58,049 bases of DNA. It comes from Candidatus Binatia bacterium. GTDB lineage: Bacteria; Desulfobacterota; Binatia; HRBIN30. Each line of letters opens with the position of its first letter. Within the stretch, counting starts at the first letter, position 1. The position numbers and the translations under genes were made by a program. Under the pieces are notes generated by a model. The model ran no database searches. It was not told where the DNA came from and saw nothing but the letters and a program-made list of their open reading frames with translations. The DNA is taken from contig CALAMI010000023.1 in NCBI GenBank assembly GCA_937925685.1, forward strand, positions 1 to 58,049. Direction: 5' to 3'. Shown here piece after piece: positions 18,876-28,513 of the stretch.

Positions 18876-19931
18876 TTAATTGTGCTTTCCCCGGAGCTGG
18901 CGGGCAACGCTGACTGCTAGCGTGACTATGGTTAGCGGCATAACGAACGCCAGCATGACCCGACTGAACAGAGGCGCTGTATCATGGTCCCCCGAAGCGA
19001 GCAACAGGTAAGTCCAGTAGGCCGCTCCGTAGCCCAGGAATAGCCACCCTTCCCAGCGTGCAATCCGGTGGCCGGTGAAAAAGATGGGGAAGCACGCCAC
19101 CGCCACGGCAACCATCACGGGAAAATCGAAGGTCAACGCCGCTGCCGCTACCTCGATTCCACGACTCGAAATGGTCGCGGCCGCACCGAGAACGAAAAGC
19201 AGGTTGAAGAGATTGCTCCCCACCACGTTACCCACGGAAATGTCTCGTTCTCCTTTGACCGCAGCAACCACGGAGGTGGCAAGCTCGGGCAACGACGTGC
19301 CTCCAGCCACGATGGTGAGCCCGATCACCAGTTCGGATACGCCTAGCCAGCGGGCAATTTCCACCGCGCCGTGGACGAACCAGCGCGCCCCCACCACCAG
19401 GCAGCCAAGACCCACCACCACAAACGCTACGTGGGAAGCGAGTTTGTGCTTGGCGGTGTCGACCTCTTCCCCTAAATCGGTGCTGGGGGGAACTGCCCCA
19501 TAACGCATCGCGAAAACCGTGTAGGCCAAACCGAGCACGAGGAGCAGGATCCCTTCACCGCGACCGATGCGGGCATCGGCCGCCAGAGCCCAGGTGACTA
19601 GCGACACCCCGACCAAAATGGGCACTTCGATCCATACCAACTGACGGGCGACGACGAGCGGACTCACGATGGCCGCGGCGCCCAGAATGAAAAGAACGTT
19701 GAATACGTTGCTCCCAACGACATTGCCCAAGGCGATATCCGGCTGGCCTTGGAGCGCAGCCAAGGTACTCACCACCAACTCCGGAGCACTGGTCCCCCAG
19801 GCGACAACCGTGAGCCCGACGAGCAAAGGGCTGACACCGAGGGCCGTCGCGAGGCGAGCAGCGCCTCGCACGAGTGCTTCCGCCCCGCAGACGAGCAGCC
19901 CCAGGCCCGCAACGAGCAGCAAAGCTGTCAT
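18876..19931 (-). CDS. CaCA-family cation exchanger (Na+/Ca2+ type)
   Basis: A 351-residue, roughly 10-helix antiporter of the YrbG/NCX group. Two alpha repeats are clear: VAWGTSAPELVVS with NVVGSNVFN in the first half and VAGGTSLPELATS with NVVGSNLFN in the second. These form the ion pathway that exchanges Ca2+ (or K+) against Na+ or H+. Its ATG overlaps the mrpG stop as ATGA (19928-19931), so it reads as the eighth gene of the Mrp operon, an uncommon attachment. Confidence 0.93.
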   Translation of the reverse strand: MTALLLVAGLGLLVCGAEALVRGAARLATALGVSPLLVGLTVVAWGTSAPELVVSTLAALQGQPDIALGNVVGSNVFNVLFILGAAAIVSPLVVARQLVWIEVPILVGVSLVTWALAADARIGRGEGILLLVLGLAYTVFAMRYGAVPPSTDLGEEVDTAKHKLASHVAFVVVGLGCLVVGARWFVHGAVEIARWLGVSELVIGLTIVAGGTSLPELATSVVAAVKGERDISVGNVVGSNLFNLLFVLGAAATISSRGIEVAAAALTFDFPVMVAVAVACFPIFFTGHRIARWEGWLFLGYGAAYWTYLLLASGDHDTAPLFSRVMLAFVMPLTIVTLAVSVARQLRGKHN

Positions 19932-20329
19932 CGGCGATCCAACGAGGACCGAGGTCCAGGGGTTTCGTCAACGCGACGGCTTTGGAGGAAGTCGCCGCTG
20001 GGGGAGTAAGCTCCTTTCAATTCATCGCAGCACGACCCCGCCCACAGCGGTACACCGAGGCGATAGGCGGCTCTCCCAATCATGTGCGCGGCCACGGGTG
20101 CGGTGAGTAAGAGAAATGCCGCTGTGGCCAGGGCACGAACAGCAATGCCCGCGTCGCCTACCTGCAAGGCATAGGCCGCGAGCAGGCAGCCGCTCCCCAG
20201 CGTGGCCGCCTTCGACGTACAGGACATGCGCAAGTACACGTCGGGCATACGCACGATGCCAATCCCGGCAACGACCATGAAAAAGGTCCCTGCGAGCAGC
20301 AAAACCACCACTAACCATTCGACGACCAT
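19928..20329 (-). CDS. mrpG: Mrp antiporter subunit G
   Basis: A 133-residue MnhG/PhaG protein. Its core is LAGTFFMVVAGIGIVRMPDVYLRMSCTSKAAT with three membrane helices and ends LLTAPVAAHMIGRAAYRLG, standard for the family; the final 35 residues are a variable hydrophilic tail. I used the ATG at 20329 because the upstream part of the frame lies inside mrpF and looks non-coding. It overlaps mrpF by 19 bases. Confidence 0.92.
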   Translation of the reverse strand: MVVEWLVVVLLLAGTFFMVVAGIGIVRMPDVYLRMSCTSKAATLGSGCLLAAYALQVGDAGIAVRALATAAFLLLTAPVAAHMIGRAAYRLGVPLWAGSCCDELKGAYSPSGDFLQSRRVDETPGPRSSLDRR

Positions 20330-20595
20330 AGACGGATCCCCCGTTCGACGTAACGGGCAAACGCAACGGTGGCGAGGAAAGATACCAGCGCCAGTACCGT
20401 GGCGACATCGAACAACGCAGTCTGCTCCCACGCGAGGGCTGCGGCAGTCACGATGCCGACGCCGATGGTGGTGATGAGGTCGAGTGCAACCACTTGGTCC
20501 GGGAAGCTAGGACCGAGGAAGAGACGCACCACCGCAAGGAGCACGGCAATTGAAAGAGCCGGCAGGACAATCCACAAGGCGACCGAAGAAATCAC
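20311..20595 (-). CDS. mrpF: Mrp antiporter subunit F
   Basis: A 94-residue MnhF/PhaF protein with three helices; the family core FLGPSFPDQVVALDLITT is present. The GTG at 20595 forms a GTGA overlap with the mrpE stop and sits seven bases after GGAGG; a GTG two codons upstream would lie too close to that site. Confidence 0.92.
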   Translation of the reverse strand: MISSVALWIVLPALSIAVLLAVVRLFLGPSFPDQVVALDLITTIGVGIVTAAALAWEQTALFDVATVLALVSFLATVAFARYVERGIRLWSSNG

Positions 20596-21056
20596 TCGCA
20601 CACCTCCTTCACATGCTTTTCCAAAGTCCGCTTGATGTCTCGTCGAAAACTTCGCGGGTCACCGATCCGCATGCCGTGTACGTAGAGAGTCTGGCGATCG
20701 CTGGCCACATCCAAGCTCAGAGTTCCGGGAGTGAGAGTAATGGCATTGGCAAGCATGGTAATGGCGGCATCGCTTTGGACATCCAGTGGCACAGCGACGA
20801 TCCCGGGCCGCATCCGGTCGAGTGGCGCGAACACGTGGTACGTTACCCGCAGATTGGCCAGGAGGATTTCCCAGAGGAACACAACGAGAGCCCGGAATAC
20901 TCGAGGCACGCGCGCAAAGTAGGTTCCGGGGCCGTGCGGGTGAGTGAGCCACAGGACCCCGTAAGCGAACAACCAACCGATGGCGAGGCCGCCCAACGAC
21001 CACTGTCCAGTCAACGCCACCCATAGCACGGCTAAGATCCAATGTAAGAAAGCCAT
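20592..21056 (-). CDS. mrpE: Mrp antiporter subunit E
   Basis: A 154-residue MnhE/PhaE protein. Its cues are the hydrophobic N-terminus (FLHWILAVLWVALTGQWS), LLANLRVTYHVFAP and the family block AITLTPGTLSLDV followed by LYVHGM. Start is ATG 21056, sharing its A with the mrpD stop; the open frame to 21425 is a shadow of mrpD. Confidence 0.92.
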   Translation of the reverse strand: MAFLHWILAVLWVALTGQWSLGGLAIGWLFAYGVLWLTHPHGPGTYFARVPRVFRALVVFLWEILLANLRVTYHVFAPLDRMRPGIVAVPLDVQSDAAITMLANAITLTPGTLSLDVASDRQTLYVHGMRIGDPRSFRRDIKRTLEKHVKEVCE

Positions 21057-22564
21057 CACGGCCCTCCTAAAACTGCCTGTAGGTACGCCTGGCGGTCGAG
21101 CAACTGCTCCGCGGCTTGTTGCGCGAGCGTCATCAGCGGTTCGGCGAACGTGCCGAGCAGCAGCGTGAGGAGCGCCAAACCAACGGTGGCAAAGCGCATC
21201 GCCGGTGGCCAGTCCTCCGCGGCCACCCGTGCACTCGTTGGCGCCTTCCAAAATGCTTCCGCCCAAATTTTGCACATCGAGAAGAGCGTGAGCATGCTCA
21301 CCAGGAGCGCAGCTACGAGGCTGAAAAACGCCTCCCGCTCCAAAGTCGCCACGACCAGTTGGAGTTTGGCAAAGAACCCCGAGAGCGGAGGCAACCCAGC
21401 TAGCCCCATCGCTCCTACAAAGCACGCCGCCGCGAGCGTGGGGGAGGTACGATAACTGCCGCCAAGTTCCGTGAGATCGGTGGTGCGGTACTGACGCTCC
21501 AATTCACCGGCCACTAAAAACAGCACCGCCTTGGCGACCGATACGTGCACGAAAAAGTAAATGGCTCCGGTCAACCCTGCAACACTGTACAAGGCGAAGC
21601 CGAGCACCAGATAGCCAATTTGGCTCACGATGTGGAAGGAAAGTAACCGCTTCATTTCCGTTTGCGCCACCGCCCCGAGCACTCCTGTGACCATCGTCAG
21701 ACCGGCGACTCCGAGCAGCGCGTTCGTGAGCGCCTCCGGTGGTTGGGGCAACAACAGTGTGCCGACGCGGATCATGGAGTAAACCCCCACTTTCGTCAGC
21801 AGCGCCGAAAACAGAGCGGCGATGGCTGCAGGAGGGGTGTGGTAGGAAGCGGGAAGCCAGCCGAACAAGGGGAAGACGGCCGCCTTGATCCCAAAGCTGA
21901 GCAACAAGAAGAGCACCGCGGCTATGCGAGGAAAACTCAGCGGCAGCTCGCTCGTTCGGCGGGAGAGGTCCGCCAGGTTCAGGGTACCTGTGCTCCCATA
22001 CAAAAGACCAACGCCTGTCAGAAAGAATGCCGACGCGATCAGGTTGAGCGCGACGTACTTGAGGCCACCTTCCAGTTGCGGCCGCTCGGCGCCGAGCGTG
22101 AGCAGGATGAACGACGCCATCAGAAGAACTTCGAACCAGACGTAAAGGTTGAACAAGTCACCCGTCAGTAAGGCGCCGCTCACACCGGCAAGCAACACCA
22201 TGGCAAGCGGAAAGAAGGTTAACCGCTGAAGCCGTTCGGGAATAGAAGCCGTCGAGTGCAGCAGGACGAGCCACGTAATCAGCGACATACTCGCCAGTAA
22301 AAGCCCGCTGAAGGTGTCGGCCACGAAAGTGATCCCGAACGGGGCTGGCCAAGCGGCCAGTTGAACCGCAAAAACTTCCCCCCGGGCAGCCACCGCGAGG
22401 AGCAGCATGCTTGCCACTAGGTGCCCGGTGAGCCCCACCATGGCCGCCCGGCGTTGCAGGACCAGACTCCCTGGCACTGACAAGATGGCCGCCGCCAAGG
22501 GAACGAGAACAGGTAAAACGAGCAGCATCTCTCGGATCACGAAAGCTCCACCCCCCTCGTTCAC
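21056..22564 (-). CDS. mrpD: Mrp antiporter subunit D
   Basis: A 502-residue MrpD/NuoN-like antiporter subunit with about 14 membrane helices. Typical segments are LFNLYVWFEVLLMASFILL, KAAVFPLFGWLPASYHTPP (the conserved trans-membrane Lys and the loop before it) and KRLLSFHIVSQIGYLVLG. The GTG at 22564 overlaps the mrpC stop as GTGA; internal starts at 22540 and 22528 are possible. Confidence 0.95.
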   Translation of the reverse strand: MNEGGGAFVIREMLLVLPVLVPLAAAILSVPGSLVLQRRAAMVGLTGHLVASMLLLAVAARGEVFAVQLAAWPAPFGITFVADTFSGLLLASMSLITWLVLLHSTASIPERLQRLTFFPLAMVLLAGVSGALLTGDLFNLYVWFEVLLMASFILLTLGAERPQLEGGLKYVALNLIASAFFLTGVGLLYGSTGTLNLADLSRRTSELPLSFPRIAAVLFLLLSFGIKAAVFPLFGWLPASYHTPPAAIAALFSALLTKVGVYSMIRVGTLLLPQPPEALTNALLGVAGLTMVTGVLGAVAQTEMKRLLSFHIVSQIGYLVLGFALYSVAGLTGAIYFFVHVSVAKAVLFLVAGELERQYRTTDLTELGGSYRTSPTLAAACFVGAMGLAGLPPLSGFFAKLQLVVATLEREAFFSLVAALLVSMLTLFSMCKIWAEAFWKAPTSARVAAEDWPPAMRFATVGLALLTLLLGTFAEPLMTLAQQAAEQLLDRQAYLQAVLGGP

Positions 22565-22905
22565 ATCTCCGAAGTGCGCAGCGAGTCCACGTCATCCGTG
22601 CGCGCGGCTGCCGCCGTGAGTTTGATGAGAACCACGGAAAATGCCAGCACCCCAAAGCTAATTACGATGGCTGTCAAAATGAGTGCCTGCGGCACTGGAT
22701 CGGCAACCCGTGGGGGCGTGGCCGCGCCCGGCTCTGTCATGATGGGGGCGAAGCGTACCAGACCGCTCGTGGCGAAAATCAACAGGTTGGCGGCGTGGCC
22801 CAAAAGGCCCAGCCCGAGCAAAAGTTTTACGATGCTTCGCCGCAACATCAAATAAAATGCGCCCGCGTACAGGCAGCCAATCGTGATCGCGAGGAAAGCT
22901 TGCAC
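22561..22905 (-). CDS. mrpC: Mrp antiporter subunit C
   Basis: A 114-residue NuoK-like subunit. The core is LRRSIVKLLLGLGLLGHAANLLIF and the conserved DPVPQALILTAIVISF. I placed the start at GTG 22905, right after the mrpB stop and downstream of GGGAGGA; the longer frame to 22950 lies inside mrpB. Confidence 0.92.
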   Translation of the reverse strand: MQAFLAITIGCLYAGAFYLMLRRSIVKLLLGLGLLGHAANLLIFATSGLVRFAPIMTEPGAATPPRVADPVPQALILTAIVISFGVLAFSVVLIKLTAAAARTDDVDSLRTSEM

Positions 22906-22906
22906 C

Positions 22907-23308
22907 TCATTCCTCCCAGAGGAGAAAAAGCACGTGTGCAACCATGCCAATCACCAGCAGATATACCCCGAGGTCGAACAGTAAGGGCGTTCCCACCTTG
23001 CCCAACAAAGGCAAGGAAGTCCAAAGGCCAGTGAGATACGGCTGTTGCCAGAACCAGCCAACAAGCCCGCTGCCCAGCGCACATCCGAGTCCGAGTGCCA
23101 CGAAGTTGAGCGGCGCTACGGCCACGACGCTGCGCGTGGCTGAAATTCCATGGGCTAGGGCATGGAGGGCAAGAGCTGCGGCCGCAACTAACCCGCCAAC
23201 GAACCCTCCGCCCGGCGCGTTGTGCCCCCGCAGCAAGAGAAACACAGAAAACAACAGCAGCAGCGGGAAGAGAAGCCGAGAGGCAGTGAGCAAGATCAGC
23301 GACCTCAT
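22907..23308 (-). CDS. mrpB: Mrp antiporter subunit B
   Basis: A 133-residue MnhB protein with four helices. The family motif [16 protein letters not shown] is near residue 26, and the C-terminus [17 protein letters not shown] is diagnostic. Its start overlaps the mrpA stop (23305-23308) as ATGA. Confidence 0.94.
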   Translation of the reverse strand: MRSLILLTASRLLFPLLLLFSVFLLLRGHNAPGGGFVGGLVAAAALALHALAHGISATRSVVAVAPLNFVALGLGCALGSGLVGWFWQQPYLTGLWTSLPLLGKVGTPLLFDLGVYLLVIGMVAHVLFLLWEE

Positions 23309-25590
23309 CGATACTTTCCTCTCATCGCCATCAGAGTGCCCACGCCAATGGCGGCCAAGCCGAGAACGGTGATTTCCCCTAATGTGTCCAGGCTACGAAA
23401 GTCGACCAAAATCACATTCACCACGTTGCGGCCGTGCCCAGCGGGCTCGCTATGGGCCAGAAAATAGGGAGCCAATGCGGACGGGGTCGGGTCCGCAAGT
23501 AAAACCAGCACGAGCACGGCAATGCTTGCACCGACAGCACTTGCCAACGCCGCATCCCGTACGCGCGCGCCGGGTGTGGAACGGGACTCGAAGCGCGGTA
23601 ATCGGTAGAGCACAAGGACGAACAAAATCACCGTCAAGGTTTCGATGGCGAACTGCGTCATTGCCAAGTCGGGCGCACCGAACATGAGGAACAACACCCC
23701 AACGGCGTAACCGGTGACCCCCAGGCCAACGATGGCAGTCAGCCGCGAAGACGTGACCATGGTGATGACCATGCCGGCCAACATCGCCACGAACACCGCA
23801 GCCTCCGTGGGGTACAAGCCGTTCCTCGGCAAACCCGGGAGCGCCCCTTCGGCCAGTGGCAACGCGAGCAGCACACTCCCAACCGCCGTGGTCAACACCA
23901 GCGCTTGGTATTGGCGAAGCCTCCCTGTTTGTAGCTTGCGGGTTTGCCAAGCGGCCAGCTGGGTGAGTCCGCTAACAGCGAGTTCGTAGAGAAAGGCTGG
24001 CCCCACTTGCTTCCAACGTGTGCCTTGCGCGGCAACGGTCGTCCACAAAGGGCGGAGAAGGAACGCGCCGACGCCGAGGGCAATGGTAACCAGGCTGAGT
24101 GTCAATGCCGGTGTCCAACCGTGCCAAAGGGCAAGCTTGAGTTCACCGCTCTCCCCGGCAATGCCCGTTGCCGCGGCCGCAAGCAGGTGGGTGAAGCCGG
24201 CCCGCGGCCACAAGGCAAACAGCAAACTGGCGGCGGCTAAGAGCCAGGGCCCGAGCGTAAGTTCGTGTTCCGGCGAGTGGTGGGGCGCAGCGAGCGAGCC
24301 TGGTGGAGAAAACAACGGCCGTGCCACCGCAAGTCCAGCAACTGCCACCTGAAGTGCGCTGCACCCCACCAGCAAAGCCAAAGCAAGAGGGAGCCCTGCG
24401 TGCAGCACGGCCTCGTAGGCGAGCTCCTTGGCGATGAAACCGAACAAGGGCAGGATGCCTGCCATCGACAACGCGAGAATCGACGCGGCCACGGCCAAGG
24501 AAGGCCACTCTCTCGCTAAGCCACCCAACTCCTCGATGTCGCGCGTACCAGTCTCGTGATCGACGATCCCGGCGAAAAAAAACAGCCCTCCTTTGTACAA
24601 CGCGTGGGCAACGAGGAACACCACGCAGGCCGCCACTGCTTCGTGGGTGGCCACGCCGAGGAGAAACACCAGCGTGCCCAAGGCGCTGACCGTGGAATAT
24701 GCGAGCAGCAGCTTCAGGTCGCGCTGCGAAAGTGCGAGCGCGGCACCGACGAACATCGTCGCTCCCCCACCGACGAGTAACACCGGTTGCCAGAGCCAAT
24801 GTTCCTGGAACATGGGATAAAAACGGGCGAGCAAAAACACCCCGGCTTTTACCATGGTGGCGGAGTGAAGATATGCGCTGACGGGCGTTGGCGCCGCCAT
24901 CGCCGACGGCAGCCAAAAATGGAAAGGGAACTGTGCCGATTTCGTGAACGCGGCCGTTAGCAGCAAGATGATCGTCGCCAACTCCATGGCGGGGCTCGAC
25001 CACTCCGGTGCGTGCCGGAGCATTTCAGCCAGTTCCCAGGTGCCGAATTCGGCCCGCAGCAGCACACAGGCAACCACGAGAGCAAGCCCGCCCACGCCGG
25101 TGGTGAGGAGCGCTTGCAAGGCAGATTTCCTCGATTTCGTATCCTCGTGCTCGAAGCCGATGAGAAGGTAAGAAAAAATGCTGGTCAGCTCCCAACAGAC
25201 AAACAGCAGCAAAAGATTGCTGGCGAGAACCACTCCCAGCATCGCTGCCATGAACCCGATCAAATAGAGGTAGAAGCGGCCAAGGTGCTCGTGGTGGCGG
25301 AGGTACGCTGCGCCGTAAAGGACGACCAATCCCCCGATCCCGGAAATGAGGGCAGCAAAAAGAATGCTCCAACCATCCACCAGCACCGACCACCTTAGAC
25401 CGAAGCGCGGCACCCACGCGAACGCTGCCTCCACATGGGCCGCGTCGTAGCCCCTGCTAAGGGCAAGAACGAATACGCTCAGTGGGTACGCCACGAGCAG
25501 GCGTGGACCCCAAACCGCTCCCGCACGGCGCACACACCACGGCGCAAGCAGGGCGACAACAAACCCGATCGCTACCGCTACCGCAAGCAC
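23305..25590 (-). CDS. mrpA: Mrp antiporter subunit A
   Basis: A 761-residue MrpA, the largest subunit of the cation/proton antiporter that handles Na+ and alkaline stress. The NuoL-like part has [17 protein letters not shown] and the conserved [18 protein letters not shown]. The C-terminal third contains the MrpA-specific MbhD/E-like helices ([19 protein letters not shown]). Subunit order A-B-C-D-E-F-G is canonical, with separate A and B genes. The GTG at 25590 is the best visible start, but no good ribosome site fixes it. Confidence 0.95.
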   Translation of the reverse strand: MLAVAVAIGFVVALLAPWCVRRAGAVWGPRLLVAYPLSVFVLALSRGYDAAHVEAAFAWVPRFGLRWSVLVDGWSILFAALISGIGGLVVLYGAAYLRHHEHLGRFYLYLIGFMAAMLGVVLASNLLLLFVCWELTSIFSYLLIGFEHEDTKSRKSALQALLTTGVGGLALVVACVLLRAEFGTWELAEMLRHAPEWSSPAMELATIILLLTAAFTKSAQFPFHFWLPSAMAAPTPVSAYLHSATMVKAGVFLLARFYPMFQEHWLWQPVLLVGGGATMFVGAALALSQRDLKLLLAYSTVSALGTLVFLLGVATHEAVAACVVFLVAHALYKGGLFFFAGIVDHETGTRDIEELGGLAREWPSLAVAASILALSMAGILPLFGFIAKELAYEAVLHAGLPLALALLVGCSALQVAVAGLAVARPLFSPPGSLAAPHHSPEHELTLGPWLLAAASLLFALWPRAGFTHLLAAAATGIAGESGELKLALWHGWTPALTLSLVTIALGVGAFLLRPLWTTVAAQGTRWKQVGPAFLYELAVSGLTQLAAWQTRKLQTGRLRQYQALVLTTAVGSVLLALPLAEGALPGLPRNGLYPTEAAVFVAMLAGMVITMVTSSRLTAIVGLGVTGYAVGVLFLMFGAPDLAMTQFAIETLTVILFVLVLYRLPRFESRSTPGARVRDAALASAVGASIAVLVLVLLADPTPSALAPYFLAHSEPAGHGRNVVNVILVDFRSLDTLGEITVLGLAAIGVGTLMAMRGKYR

Positions 25591-26148
25591 TGGCGCGTGC
25601 CTTTCTTCCTCCGCTTTGTTTTGATTGGCGGAAGCCTTTAGCTAAGCCACTTGTGCCGCTGCTAGTCGGCGGACAACTAAAGTGGGGCAGCTAGCGGTAC
25701 AGGTTGGGCCTAGTTGTCGCACGACGTAGCAGCCCCCTTGTCGACCGTCTCCGCTGGGGGCAAGCACCCGCACAACCCTCCTTGCCTGCAGCGGCGTTTT
25801 GGCTAGCACACTGGTGAAACACGGATGCAGGCCCCGGGCGCGGTTACATCCGGCACGGAGCAGTGCACTGCGGCGTTCATGGGAACTCGCCCAGAGCCAG
25901 GGGGCATGCTTGTCATCGGGGTCGAATCTGCCGGAGCTTTGGAGCGAGCTGCGAGGGAGGTGAAGAGCCACCGTGCCGCGGTTGAATGACCTCCCACGCG
26001 ACTGCGGCTTGCGGGGGTGGCCGGTAACAACAGTAAAGCCCGCAGTGGATGGATGCTTGGAGGTGGTAACCCAAGGCTGGCGAGATAGAAAGAAGTTTTT
26101 CGATCGCCCGCTCGATGCATTTGCTGACTGCTCGCCGCGCTCGCTCCG
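25591..26148. other. Intergenic stretch between mrpA and a regulator-tail protein
   Basis: About 560 bases. It should hold the mrp promoter near the right of 25590, but no clear boxes stand out. Minus-strand open frames here (for example 25642-25971) are compositionally odd and match nothing I know. Given the decayed genes to the right, they could be further eroded coding sequence. Confidence 0.35.
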
Positions 26149-26811
26149 CTACCGGCGAACACCTGATGCCTTCCTCGAGCGCCGAATCTCTTGCAAAAGC
26201 CACTCGCGCTCGCGGGTAGCCGCCTCGAGGCGAGCGAGGTCGTGGTTGCGTTCAGCGGCCTCGATTTCATTTTCCAGATCGACAAGGCGCTTGCGAAACT
26301 CGCTCACGGCTCCTTGCTCGAGGATCGAATCGACGAGAGCTTTTCTTCGACCACCTTTATCGTCGGGCACGCCAGCCTGTGTGTGAGTCGTCCGGCGATG
26401 GACCGAGGCGAACAATTCCAAGGCATGCAATGGCTGCCACGGCCGTTGCAGCAACTGCACCAAGTAACCGAAACCAAGAGAGTCGCGAGCGAACACGCTT
26501 TGCGCACCAAAGCGCACGAGCCAAGCTTCGCCCTGACGAGTGAGAACGTTTGCCACTGCAGGCTTATCTGGAGATTTTCTCGGCCCATGCGTCGACTCGA
26601 GGTGAATCGACTCGCCTAGTTCGCTCCGAGTGAGCAGCGCCTTCAGGCTTCGCGTTGCCTGCTCGAGTAGTTCTAGGACCTGGCGAAGGTGCGCAATAGG
26701 GTCCCTTGCTGCGGGGTCGTTTGGCGGCGGGGAATTTTCTTGCCTCTCGCATCTATCGACAGCAGAGTTCGTGTAGGCGCTGGCCCTGGATGAGGGCCTT
26801 TTTCGACGCAT
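26149..26811 (-). CDS. Stand-alone copy of a domain seen at the C-terminus of AAA/TPR regulators
   Basis: About 220 residues. After a polar N-terminus comes WLVRFGAQSVFARDSLGFG, then YLVQLLQRPWQPLHALEL, and finally a charged helical hairpin (EFRKRLVDLENEIEAAERN then REREWLLQEIRRS). The same order (short beta segment, 'ds+G+.yL..LL..P...+hal+L', paired helices) closes many large AAA/TPR or adenylate-cyclase-type regulators, where it looks like a winged-helix-plus-coil module. Here it stands alone, so it may be a small adaptor or a remnant of a longer gene. The ATG at 26811 follows AAGGACA; a GTG at 26871 is possible. Confidence 0.5.
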   Translation of the reverse strand: MRRKRPSSRASAYTNSAVDRCERQENSPPPNDPAARDPIAHLRQVLELLEQATRSLKALLTRSELGESIHLESTHGPRKSPDKPAVANVLTRQGEAWLVRFGAQSVFARDSLGFGYLVQLLQRPWQPLHALELFASVHRRTTHTQAGVPDDKGGRRKALVDSILEQGAVSEFRKRLVDLENEIEAAERNHDLARLEAATREREWLLQEIRRSRKASGVRR

Positions 26812-26899
26812 TGTCCTTACCGTTCCCCCGGTCTTGCCCGGTGAAGGTGGCAATGGACCAGCGAGAAGCACTTTGCCTTGGGGTTCTCTGCGTGCATGC

Positions 26900-28510
26900 T
26901 CACAGCTTCAGGATGAAACGTACCGCGGCCACAAGCTCGTCCACGGGGACCGTGTCGCGTCCGTCTTGATCGATGGCGGGACAGTGAGCGAGGTCGAAGT
27001 GGGAGAGCGCAATCAGCACATGGAAAACGACCTCGTTTATCGTAGCCACCCCGTCGGCATTGCAATCTCCGACAGGTAGACGCGCCTCCGGGCAGGCTCG
27101 AGGCACCGTAAGAACGAACCCGGCGTCACGCCAGGAACCGAAGGTGATCAACTGTGTCGATTCCCCCGTCATCGGGTTCACCTCCAAGATTTCGGTGCCG
27201 CTGCCGCCACGGAGAAAAAGCTTTGCCTTCGCCAGTACCACGCTGTCTCCTTCACCAGCAACGAGACCGAAGCCGAGCTCCGAAATATCTTTGCCTTCCC
27301 AAATCGTGCGCAACGTTCCGCTGGCGTCCAGGGCATGGAGTTTCGAGCCACCGCGTGAGGAAACGCTAGGTAAAGTCAGGGTCAGAGCCAGATCCATGTT
27401 CGGCAGAAAGAGCCAACGTAGTGGCGGCTGGGACAGCGAAAACTCCTGGAGGATTTGGTGGTGTTTGTTCAAGACGAGCCACGTTGCTGGCCAAGGTGTG
27501 GTACTCAGTAACGGCAAATGAATTTGCCTTCGACCAGGCACGGGTTCTGCGATCGCAAGTTGTCCGGTGCGTGGCAGAACGATCTCCGCCTCCTCCGTTG
27601 GCACGAGTGCAGCGCCGTCGATCGTAACCAAGCGCAGCTTAGAATGGTTGTCCGACTTCAGGATGAGCGAAATCGTGCCCGGGGATGGGCCCGGTAAAAG
27701 TGCTTCGGGAAAATAGCCGGTTTCGAGCTCGAAGCTTGCTCGAACCTGTCCGGTGGCGGCGTCGACCGCCAGCAGCTCTCTTGGGCCCACGGTGTACAAT
27801 GTTCGTGCGCCTTCGGATCGTAAGAGAAACCCTCTCGCCCCAGTGTCGGATCGAAGCTGCCACAGCGGTCGGAGCGAACGCCAGTCGTACGCGCCGAGAA
27901 AACCGATCGCTGGTCGTGGGCGCCCTTCAGGTCCCTACGAAATAAAAGCGTTATTGTTGGCCGCAGCAGAGGCGTAAAGCCGGTCTACCTCAGGCTCGAA
28001 CTGCAGGTTGTTCACTATGTGAGTGGCCTGCTGCCCGTCGATGGGCATGTCCGCATAAATCTGAGGAAACAACCCGAGGCGGAAGCGAATCCGGTCGGGG
28101 TCGTTGGGATCCACCGCAACCAGCGTGCCGTTGTAAAGCCCGGCTACCAAGATGCAAGAGTCTTCTCGTTCCTCGGGTGTTGCCGCGGCGTGGCCTGAGA
28201 CTGCACTGGCTTGCTTCCCGCCGCCGATGCCGTCCGGCAGCAGTAGATTCGCGACGGGCTGTTCGCCAATGAAACCCGCCAATTGAGGTGGTGAGTGCGA
28301 GTGGAAGAGAATTCCTGTGGCACTTGCCACTCCGTCGAACATCAAGATGGCCGGGGCGACAATGTTGCGTACGAGCCTCTTTACAGGGTCCCTAAGGATG
28401 GATGCATTCCATCGGCGAAGCCCAGGCCGAGCCCGAAGAAATGCACGCGGATGCCAGCGTTCCTCGGATCACCTCCGGCCTGAGCAACCTTGCGGTGCGC
28501 AACTAGCGAA
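26900..28510 (-). pseudogene. Broken secreted propeller-like protein with dockerin-like tail
   Basis: Two reading segments share one frame: about 28375-27938 (LVRNIVAPAILMFDGVASAT ... ASAAANNNAFIS) and 27934-26900, separated only by an in-frame TAG at 27935-27937. Translation continues sensibly past the TAG (GPEGRPRPAIGFLGAYDW). Repeats such as LLAVDAATGQVRASFE, LHALDASGTLRTIWE and ILEVNPMTGESTQLI suggest beta-propeller blades. The last 64 residues are dockerin-like. The 5' end is unclear: a likely frameshift lies near 28380, and possible signal-peptide sequence reaches about 28510. Read as a pseudogene; the alternatives are stop read-through or an assembly error. Confidence 0.65.
26903..27094 (-). 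other. Dockerin-like EF-hand module (copy 1)
   Basis: The C-terminal 64 codons of the propeller-like gene. Loop 1, DCNADGVATINE, has the calcium-ligand spacing D-x-N-x-D-G-x5-E and is followed by a hydrophobic helix. Loop 2 (AIDQDGRDTVPVDELV) keeps the 'TV.VDELV' helix start but has lost the exact ligand spacing. Two such loops about 30 residues apart are the dockerin arrangement. Confidence 0.6.
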
Positions 28511-28513
28511 TCT

